A DNA stretch of 27,674 nt, taken from a virus. Positions within the stretch are counted from its first letter, which is position 1. Each line of letters begins with the position of its first letter. Below are positions 23,097-27,674 of this stretch, one piece after another. The stretch spans positions 1 to 27,674 of the IMG/VR virus record IMGVR_UViG_3300030380_004098; one strand, written 5' to 3'. Both the position numbers and the translations under genes were made by a program. The notes beneath the pieces were generated by a model, which worked only from the letters and a program-made list of their open reading frames with translations, did not search any database and was not told where the DNA came from.

Positions 23097-23118
23097 GAGG
23101 GTCAAATCACAATCACAC

Positions 23119-23346
23119 ATGAAGTACAACGATTGGTTCCGAGAAGCGAACCGCGCCATCATCGCAGAGATGGCCGTCCAAAAGGTCACCCAAAAGGAGC
23201 TGGCCGAAGCGGTGGGGGTAGACCCCGCCACCATCAACCGCAAGTTGAAGGATCCGGGCAAGTTCACCACCGTCGAATTCGGCAAGGTGTGCGACCGCCT
23301 CAGCATTAACATGAAAACCTTGAGCCATGCAGAAAGCGCAAATTGA
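23119..23346 (+). CDS. Cro/CI-type helix-turn-helix regulator, 75 aa
   Basis: Residues about 25-44 (QKELAEAVGVDPATINRKLK) are a classic lambda-repressor-like helix-turn-helix, followed by KFTTVEFGKVCDRLSINM. The protein has only the DNA-binding domain, with no peptidase or dimerisation domain as in CI, so it is Cro-like in size. It is the first gene of the rightward operon, 22 bp after a consensus promoter, and its stop overlaps the next start. It probably represses the divergent promoters that flank it. No separate CI-like repressor is seen in the window. Confidence 0.8.
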   Translation: MKYNDWFREANRAIIAEMAVQKVTQKELAEAVGVDPATINRKLKDPGKFTTVEFGKVCDRLSINMKTLSHAESAN

Positions 23347-23758
23347 ATCCATCCAAGGCAAAGGCGATTGGAAGGGGCAGTACGGAACGATGTACACCTT
23401 CGAGGTCACCTTCAACGATGGCACCGTCGGAGACGCCAACTGCAAAACGGAGGAGCCCCCGTACAAAGTGGGTGACGAGGTTTGGTATGAGGTCAAGTCC
23501 AACAACGAGCGATGGGGCAAGAAGCTGCGCATCACCAAGCAGGACCCAGCCCAGCAGGGCGGCTTCACCCCCCGCAGGTCTGACCCCAACAAGGACAAGC
23601 AAATAATCCGGGGGATGTGCTTCAAGGTGGCGGGGATGGCTTGGGCCAATCAGTACAAGCACAAGCAATTCGACACCCCTCACGAGGTCATGGTCAAGGA
23701 CGTGGTGGAGCTGGCCAAGAAGTACGAGCAAGCCTTCAACGAATGGATGGAGGAATGA
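23327..23758 (+). CDS. Probable OB-fold (ssDNA-binding-like) early protein
   Basis: 143 residues; the ATG overlaps the Cro-like gene by 20 nt. The N-terminal half (KGDWKGQYGTMYTFEVTFND, then KVGDEVWYEV and KKLRITK) has the five-strand rhythm of an OB fold. A flexible linker (RRSDPNKDKQIIRG) leads to a helical C-terminal domain (HEVMVKDVVELAKKYEQAFN). Proteins of this design in phage replication operons bind single-stranded DNA or assist annealing. Neighbours (initiator, loader) support a replication role. It overlaps the next gene by 4 nt (ATGA). Confidence 0.55.
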   Translation: MQKAQIESIQGKGDWKGQYGTMYTFEVTFNDGTVGDANCKTEEPPYKVGDEVWYEVKSNNERWGKKLRITKQDPAQQGGFTPRRSDPNKDKQIIRGMCFKVAGMAWANQYKHKQFDTPHEVMVKDVVELAKKYEQAFNEWMEE

Positions 23759-23934
23759 CGTACGAGGAGAAGATAGCTCGCATCATGTTCCTCCGGGAGC
23801 ATCGGCGGAACCTGCTCATCGAGCGGTGCAAGGAGGACATCCCCGCGAAGAAGAAGATTATCGTGGACCACGAGCTCAAGCAAATCAAGAAGACCTTGAG
23901 AAAGTTGGACCCGCATGGCATCTTTCCGCCATGA
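23755..23934 (+). CDS. Small basic helical protein, 59 aa
   Basis: A very basic, helical product (EKIARIMFLREHRRNLLIER, then HELKQIKKTLRKLDPHGIFP). Both ends overlap neighbours by 4 nt (ATGA), so it is coupled to the OB-fold and initiator genes. Charge and context suggest binding to nucleic acid or to the initiator, but no family is recognised. Confidence 0.6.
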   Translation: MTYEEKIARIMFLREHRRNLLIERCKEDIPAKKKIIVDHELKQIKKTLRKLDPHGIFPP

Positions 23935-24596
23935 AATTCTGGTTCGACAGCGAGGACGCGCAGCGGTATGGACTCCCAGCCGCTGCCGTTCTTGCCCACC
24001 TGCGCTACTGGATACAGCGCAACACCCACGCCGGGGAGGAGCCCTGCATGACCCAATCCATGAGGGAGATGCAGAGCTACCTTTCCTTCCTTACGGTCCC
24101 GCAAATCAAGCGGGCCCTAGCCAAACTCGAAGAGGGGGAGGCCATCTACCGTGCCCCGAATGGATTCGACCGGAGGCACACCTACTGCCTTGGGACGGAA
24201 TTGTCTCATGCAAGGGACGAAACGGTCTCATCGAAGGGACCAAATCGTACCATCGAAGGGACGGAATTGTCCCGTGTACATATAGAAACAATAACCTCTA
24301 AGAGAACAGAGAGTAGCGCGCGCGAATGGGATCGACCCAGAGAGGAGGAGGAAGTCGTTGAGTACCTCCGGGAGATAGGGGGAGCAGATTTGGCCCCTAC
24401 ATTGGGCCCGGCCTTCTTCAACTACTACCAAGCCAACGACTGGATGGTGAACGGCACACCCATCGCCCGCTGGAAATTCAAGGCCAAGCAATGGCTAACC
24501 AATGAACGAAACAAACGAAGCAATGCACGACGAAAAGGATTCAACCCCGACGGATTCACTCCGGATGGCCTCAAGGACTTCATCGCTAACGGTTAG
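23931..24596 (+). CDS. Replication initiator with internal origin (lambda O-like logic)
   Basis: 221 residues. The N-terminal domain (FWFDSEDAQRYGLPAAAVLA, then LSFLTVPQIKRALAKLEEG) looks like a winged helix as in DnaD/replication-initiator proteins. Residues about 88-116 are encoded by four 22-bp iterons, giving an irregular linker (GTELSHARDETVSSKGPNRT). The C-terminal domain (VVEYLREIGG then FFNYYQANDWMVNGTPIARW and KAKQWLTNE) resembles the helicase- or loader-contacting C-terminus of phage initiators. As with lambda O, the protein probably binds the iterons in its own gene and opens the adjacent AT-rich stretch. It starts in an ATGA overlap. Confidence 0.75.
   Translation: MKFWFDSEDAQRYGLPAAAVLAHLRYWIQRNTHAGEEPCMTQSMREMQSYLSFLTVPQIKRALAKLEEGEAIYRAPNGFDRRHTYCLGTELSHARDETVSSKGPNRTIEGTELSRVHIETITSKRTESSAREWDRPREEEEVVEYLREIGGADLAPTLGPAFFNYYQANDWMVNGTPIARWKFKAKQWLTNERNKRSNARRKGFNPDGFTPDGLKDFIANG
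24192..24279 (+). repeat. Four tandem 22-bp iterons: candidate replication origin
   Basis: Units start at 24192, 24214, 24236 and 24258, exactly 22 bp apart. The shared core is GGGACGGAATTGTCTC followed by a spacer near ATCGAA. Each unit is a dyad (GGGAC-N6-GTCTC; the fourth is a perfect GGGAC-N6-GTCCC). The period is close to two helical turns, so bound proteins line up on one face. An AT-rich stretch (24277-24305) follows and could be the unwinding element. Confidence 0.85.
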
Positions 24597-25086
24597 GACT
24601 CAGGGACTACTTCAAGGAGATAGTCGAAATTTGACCCCTCAAAATGCGTGGAGCGAGGGCACAAACATTCGGACGGCGCTCCGCCTCCAGCCTCATGCGG
24701 TCCGCGCGTGGTTTTTGGCAGAGCTTGGGAAGCTGATCAAATTCGTCGATGCAACCAAGACCATTCAAGACGACGAAGAGATGAAGGAAACCATCCGCGC
24801 CCTCATCGAGGAGTTCCCGGCTTTTAAGCTGGAGGAGTTCGCCTTGGTCTTCGAAGGCATCAAGCGCGACAAGTTCGGGCCCATGTACGGGCGGCTCAAG
24901 CTGGGGGAGATTATGGGGTGTTGCAGGAAGTGGGAAGAGACCCGAGCCGAGCGGATTTTGGAACGGCAGCACCGTCCGGAATACGACCCCCACACCCGGG
25001 GCTCCGTTGGAGAACCCAAACGAAAGGCTATATTGTTGACCGAGGAGGACCTGTTGGCCCTCGGACAAATCAAGCCCCGTGATTGA
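24565..25086 (+). CDS. Probable helicase loader (DUF6633-like)
   Basis: 173 residues from the ATG at 24565; the TTG at 24631 (NLTPQNAWSEG) is an alternative start that avoids overlap with the initiator and matches where similar proteins begin. The core is all helical: RAWFLAELGKLIKFVDATKT, then EEFPAFKLEEFALVFEGIKR and KFGPMYGRLKLGEIMGCCRK, a pattern I associate with DUF6633 proteins found right after initiators in Bacteroidota phages. Place and order (O-P) suggest it brings the host replicative helicase to the origin. No ATPase motif is present, so it is not an AAA+ DnaC-type loader. Its stop overlaps the methyltransferase start. Confidence 0.55.
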   Translation: MASRTSSLTVRTQGLLQGDSRNLTPQNAWSEGTNIRTALRLQPHAVRAWFLAELGKLIKFVDATKTIQDDEEMKETIRALIEEFPAFKLEEFALVFEGIKRDKFGPMYGRLKLGEIMGCCRKWEETRAERILERQHRPEYDPHTRGSVGEPKRKAILLTEEDLLALGQIKPRD

Positions 25087-25726
25087 CCTGCGCCACGCCG
25101 ACTGCATGGACTACCTCGCCACCTGCGAGGACAATGCCTTTGAACTTGCCATCGTAGACCCGCCATATGGGATAGGTGAATCTGGAGAAACAAACCACAC
25201 ACGAGGCAAACTCGCCAAGCCCAAAAAATACAAGGCGTTCGCCGGAGGCGACAAAAGCGCACCGAGCGAGCAATATTTTGCAGAGCTTGAGAGAGTAAGT
25301 AAAAACCAGATTTTATGGGGCGCCAATCACTACCGAGCGCGGGAAAGTAGCGCGTGGATTGTGTGGGACAAGCTGAACGCAGGAACGCACTTCGCAGACG
25401 CAGAACTGGCTTACACCAGCTTCAAAAAAGCCGTGAGAGTGTTTCGATTTAGGTGGAATGGAATGCTACAGGGGGACATGAAAAACAAAGAGGAGCGTAT
25501 CCACCCAACCCAAAAACCCGTCAAGCTCTACGAATGGCTTCTCATGAATTATGCCAAAGAGGGCGACCGCATTCTCGATACGCATCTTGGGAGTGGCTCC
25601 ATTGCCATCGCTTGTCACAACCTCGGCTTCGACCTTGTGGGTTGTGAGCTGGACGAAGACTATTTAAACGCGGCTCGCAAGCGCCTCCAGCAACACCAAA
25701 CGCAACTCCGAATCCCTGTATCATGA
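25079..25726 (+). CDS. DNA (N6-adenine/N4-cytosine) methyltransferase
   Basis: 215 residues, GTG start overlapping the upstream stop. Motif IV DPPYGIG at 27-33, WIVWDK, HPTQKPVKLYEWL, and motif I LGSGS at 170-174 followed by GCELDEDYL give a beta-class amino-methyltransferase without extra domains. It is related to, but clearly different from, the methyltransferase half of the gene at 222 (shared HPTQKPVKL and LGSGS). No cognate endonuclease is present, so it is an orphan enzyme that likely protects replicating phage DNA. Its location in the early operon fits immediate modification of new DNA. Confidence 0.88.
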   Translation: MIDLRHADCMDYLATCEDNAFELAIVDPPYGIGESGETNHTRGKLAKPKKYKAFAGGDKSAPSEQYFAELERVSKNQILWGANHYRARESSAWIVWDKLNAGTHFADAELAYTSFKKAVRVFRFRWNGMLQGDMKNKEERIHPTQKPVKLYEWLLMNYAKEGDRILDTHLGSGSIAIACHNLGFDLVGCELDEDYLNAARKRLQQHQTQLRIPVS

Positions 25727-25857
25727 CCTCCGGACTCCTCGCGGCCATCGCGGTCCTGAGCTTCGCACAGCTTGGCATCGAATACTTCCAAGAGAACCAG
25801 GTCCGTTTGTTCGGGCTCGTTATCCTCCTGCTTGCGTGCCTGGGATTGGTCGGGTGA
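25723..25857 (+). CDS. 44-aa two-span membrane protein
   Basis: MTSGLLAAIAVLSFAQLGIE is one hydrophobic span, and VRLFGLVILLLACLGLVG a second, joined by a short polar loop (YFQENQ). It overlaps both the methyltransferase stop (ATGA) and the NinG start (GTGA), so it is coupled. An early membrane protein could act in superinfection exclusion or host membrane remodelling, but there is no direct evidence. Confidence 0.55.
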   Translation: MTSGLLAAIAVLSFAQLGIEYFQENQVRLFGLVILLLACLGLVG

Positions 25858-26252
25858 ATCGGAAGAAGCTCATCGCCAAGCTCGACCGGGTGTTCTCTCA
25901 GTGGGTCCGGGCTAAGGATGCCGACCACCGCGGGTATGTGGAATGCTACACCTGCGGAGCAGTCAACCATTGGAAGCGCATGGACGCCGGCCACTTCCAA
26001 TCGCGGGGCAAGTTCTCGACTCGGTGGATGTGCGACCCCGAACAGGGGTTGGTCAATGTGGCCCCCCAGTGTAAGAGGTGCAACGGATTCCGGTCCGGTG
26101 AGCAATTCAAGTTCGCCCGCCGGTTGGACGCGGAGTATGGGGAGGGCACCGCGGAGAAGATTGAGCAGATGTCTAACCAAACGAGGAAGTACAGCTCGGA
26201 AGAGCTTGAGGCGCTGATTGAAGTCTACAACCGTCGAGTCCGCAAGCTGTGA
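25854..26252 (+). CDS. ninG: NinG/Rap-like recombination protein
   Basis: 132 residues from the GTG at 25854. KLIAKLDRVFSQWVRAKDAD, GYVECYTCG with Cys31/Cys34, HWKRMDAGHFQSRG (DAGHF at 44-48), and a second Cys pair in QCKRCNGF (Cys73/Cys76) are the hallmarks of lambda NinG (Rap), a structure-specific endonuclease that resolves D-loops and Holliday junctions. The zinc pair and HNH-like DAGHF are intact, so the protein is probably active. Its early-operon place mirrors lambda. Confidence 0.85.
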   Translation: MNRKKLIAKLDRVFSQWVRAKDADHRGYVECYTCGAVNHWKRMDAGHFQSRGKFSTRWMCDPEQGLVNVAPQCKRCNGFRSGEQFKFARRLDAEYGEGTAEKIEQMSNQTRKYSSEELEALIEVYNRRVRKL

Positions 26253-26785
26253 CCCTCTCCCGCTACCTCGAAAAGAACTACGCCGACCTTGAGCAGGCCG
26301 CGTACCGCATCGCCGGAAGGGATGGCCCCGACCTGCTTCACGAGGTAATCCTTCAACTCTACCAAACCAAGGAGGAAACCATCGCCGGGCTCTTGGACAG
26401 GGGGCAGATGAAGTACTGGGTCCTTCGGGTGATGGTCAACAACTACAACTCCAAGACTTCCCGGTACCACTACAAATGGCGGAAGGACATCGAGCGCCGC
26501 CGCAAGTTCTCGCGGCACATCGTGGAGTGGTGGGACGGGGACGGGGTAGCGGCCCACCGGGACGAACTCCTGACCCACATCGAGCAACAGCTCGCCGACC
26601 TCCCTTGGTTCGATGCGGAAGTCTTTGCCATATACTTTGAAGAGGGGCACACCCTGGACTCCTTCGCGGAGGCCACGGGCATCTCTCGCCACACCCTATA
26701 TACCACCATCAGACGTGTCCGAAAACGAATCCAAGGGACTGGGCGACAAGATCGCCAAGCTGACCAAAGCGACGGGAATCAATAA
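26249..26785 (+). CDS. Sigma-70-like protein, candidate late regulator
   Basis: 178 residues, GTG start in a GTGA overlap. The N-terminal half (RYLEKNYADLEQAAYRIAGR then PDLLHEVILQLYQ) matches sigma-70 region 2-type helices, the middle is basic (HYKWRKDIERRRKFSRH), and residues about 115-160 (FDAEVFAIYFEEGHTLDSFA, then EATGISRHTLYTTIRRVRKR) are a region 4-like helix-turn-helix. It may bind core RNA polymerase or a late promoter. It lies downstream of ninG, where lambda keeps its late antiterminator Q. The gene overlaps the next by 71 nt. Confidence 0.65.
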   Translation: MTLSRYLEKNYADLEQAAYRIAGRDGPDLLHEVILQLYQTKEETIAGLLDRGQMKYWVLRVMVNNYNSKTSRYHYKWRKDIERRRKFSRHIVEWWDGDGVAAHRDELLTHIEQQLADLPWFDAEVFAIYFEEGHTLDSFAEATGISRHTLYTTIRRVRKRIQGTGRQDRQADQSDGNQ

Positions 26786-27074
26786 GCTGGTCCACGCCGT
26801 CGTCGAGGACTGCGGTTGCGACGACCGGCAGAAGAAACTCAACGCAATGTTCCCCGGGCGCAACGTGGCCATGACCCAAAACGATGCCAACCGCTGGAAA
26901 GGGCTCCAACCCGAAATCGAGCGGGGCAGATTGAACCGCGCCCAGACCCGCATCATGTACGACATCTACAACCGGACCTTCAACGCCGCGGCCAAGCCCT
27001 GCAACTGCACGGGCAAGAACGCGCGTATGGTCGAGAAACTACAACGCGCCTATGAGCTTCGCTGCGAACTTTAA
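26715..27074 (+). CDS. Hypothetical Cys-containing protein, 119 aa
   Basis: The GTG at 26715 gives MSENESKGLGDKIAKLTKAT followed by GINKLVHAVVEDCGCDDRQK. A CGC motif in a 'DCGCDxRQxKLN' pattern and a later PCNCTGKNARMVEKLQ segment suggest a small metal or nucleic-acid-binding fold. The N-terminal GLGDxIxKxTKATGIxKLV pattern is common in Bacteroidota phages just before terminase genes, function unknown. The start is inside the sigma-like gene (71-nt overlap); no better start is visible downstream. Confidence 0.65.
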   Translation: MSENESKGLGDKIAKLTKATGINKLVHAVVEDCGCDDRQKKLNAMFPGRNVAMTQNDANRWKGLQPEIERGRLNRAQTRIMYDIYNRTFNAAAKPCNCTGKNARMVEKLQRAYELRCEL

Positions 27075-27674
27075 GACATACCGCGCCCCCGAAGGCGTGA
27101 GGAACAATGCCAAGCGCGGCATCGAGCTCAACGAGAAGGTGGGCAACAAGTGCGCCACCCAAACGGGAAAGGTCAGAGCTCAGCAAATCGCCAACGAGTC
27201 GATGTCCCTGGACACGGTAAAGCGGATGTATTCCTACCTCTCCCGGGCGGAGACCTACTACGACCCGAACGACACGAAAGCGTGCGGGACCATCTCGTAC
27301 CTGCTCTGGGGCGGTAAGGCTGGCCTCGCATGGGCTCGGAACATCCTGCGGGAGGAGGGAATGGACCTCGCCGAAATCGGCCCGAAGGGTGGCGTGAAGC
27401 GATCCAAGAAAGCCCCGAAGTCGGACACCCCCAATCCCAACCCCAAGAGAGGCAGCGACAAGAACAAGCCCGGAGCCGCAGCCAGTGAGGGCAAGGTGAA
27501 GGTCCCCGCCTCGGTCGAGAAGACCCTGAAGAAGAAGTCGGACGAATTTAACGAACGCTATAAGGACAAACTCGGGTATGGGGTGACCCTGCCGAAATTG
27601 AGGGTGGTGTATCAGCGGGGGGTGGGTGCCTTCCAGACCTCGCACTCACCGAATGTCACGAGCCAACAGCAATG
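27052..27674 (+). CDS. DUF5824-type phage protein, N-terminal part (3' truncated by window edge)
   Basis: ATG at 27052 overlaps the preceding gene by 23 nt. 207 residues are visible. The N-terminal domain (NNAKRGIELNEKVGNKCATQ, SLDTVKRMYSYLSRAETYYD, then YLLWGGKAGLAWARNIL) is one I know from phage head-associated proteins. A Lys/Pro/Ser-rich linker (about 125-165) follows, and then the DUF5824-like segment (KLGYGVTLPKLRVVYQRGVG) that is repeated in divergent form at the very start of the window. Reading on from base 27674 into base 108 keeps frame (the split TGG codon is restored) and gives a natural C-terminus, supporting circular closure. Function unknown. Confidence 0.7.
   Translation, partial: MSFAANFKTYRAPEGVRNNAKRGIELNEKVGNKCATQTGKVRAQQIANESMSLDTVKRMYSYLSRAETYYDPNDTKACGTISYLLWGGKAGLAWARNILREEGMDLAEIGPKGGVKRSKKAPKSDTPNPNPKRGSDKNKPGAAASEGKVKVPASVEKTLKKKSDEFNERYKDKLGYGVTLPKLRVVYQRGVGAFQTSHSPNVTSQQQ

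Larger units (their letters stand above)
23045..23108 (+). repeat. Direct repeat GGGWCAAATC flanking the divergent promoters (candidate operators)
   Basis: GGGACAAATC at 23045-23054 overlaps the leftward -7 box, and GGGTCAAATC at 23099-23108 lies at the presumed rightward transcription start. The copies are 54 bp apart in the same orientation. Placement at both start regions suits operators for the adjacent Cro-like protein. Confidence 0.45.

Noticed and set aside
1-27674. tRNA genes, CRISPR arrays, insertion sequences, reverse transcriptase/diversity-generating element
   Set aside because: None seen by eye: gaps are too short, no regularly spaced spacer array exists (the only tandem repeats are the iterons), and no transposase or RT motif occurs in any frame.

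Overview
This window looks like an essentially complete, small (~27.6 kb), GC-rich tailed-phage genome of siphovirus type: a tape measure and tail genes are present, and no sheath is seen. The host is most likely a member of the Bacteroidota. Reasons: the intergenic promoters match the Bacteroidota consensus (TTTG, then 19-21 bp, then TAnnTTTG), most genes lack a Shine-Dalgarno sequence, and many proteins resemble families I know mainly from Bacteroidota phages. Nearly every gene is on the + strand, packed in an operon with 4- or 8-nt stop/start overlaps. Only three small genes (22308-23031) read leftward. The first 107 and last 107 bases are homologous, gapless and in the same reading frame (75/107 identical by my count). 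The simplest explanation is a circular or circularly permuted genome whose two contig ends carry two alleles of one gene; tandem paralogues are the alternative.

Layout. 1-1355: end of a DUF5824-like gene and a ParB-methyltransferase fusion. 1416-4231: small genes, small terminase, a Mu Mom-like DNA-modification enzyme and large terminase. 4243-4578: a low-GC cassette with its own promoter and terminator (moron-like). 4608-12704: tail module, with a tail-assembly chaperone gene carrying a T9 slippery run and a -1 frame extension, a tail-completion-type gene, an HK97 gp10-like gene, two large tail/baseplate proteins and the tape measure. 12701-18574: head module (XkdF-like protease, scaffold, major capsid, probable tail-tube protein, terminator, structural protein, portal, connector). 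18617-20272: fibre and lectin (LamG-like) genes, partly low in GC. 20269-22104: lysis region (membrane/coiled-coil protein, M15 peptidase endolysin, holin-like proteins, metallophosphoesterase). 22103-22244: leftward terminators. 22308-23031: leftward genes. 23041-23118: divergent, interleaved promoters. 23119-27674: early operon.

The early operon follows the logic of the lambda right arm: a Cro-like HTH protein, an OB-fold-like protein, a replication initiator with four 22-bp iterons inside its own coding sequence, a likely helicase loader, a DNA methyltransferase, a NinG-like recombinase and a sigma-70-like protein in the position of the late regulator Q. The operon then runs through the contig junction into the ParB-methyltransferase and terminase genes. 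No integrase, DNA polymerase, replicative helicase or tRNA gene was seen. The phage probably recruits the host replisome at the iteron origin and protects its DNA with three separate modification enzymes.
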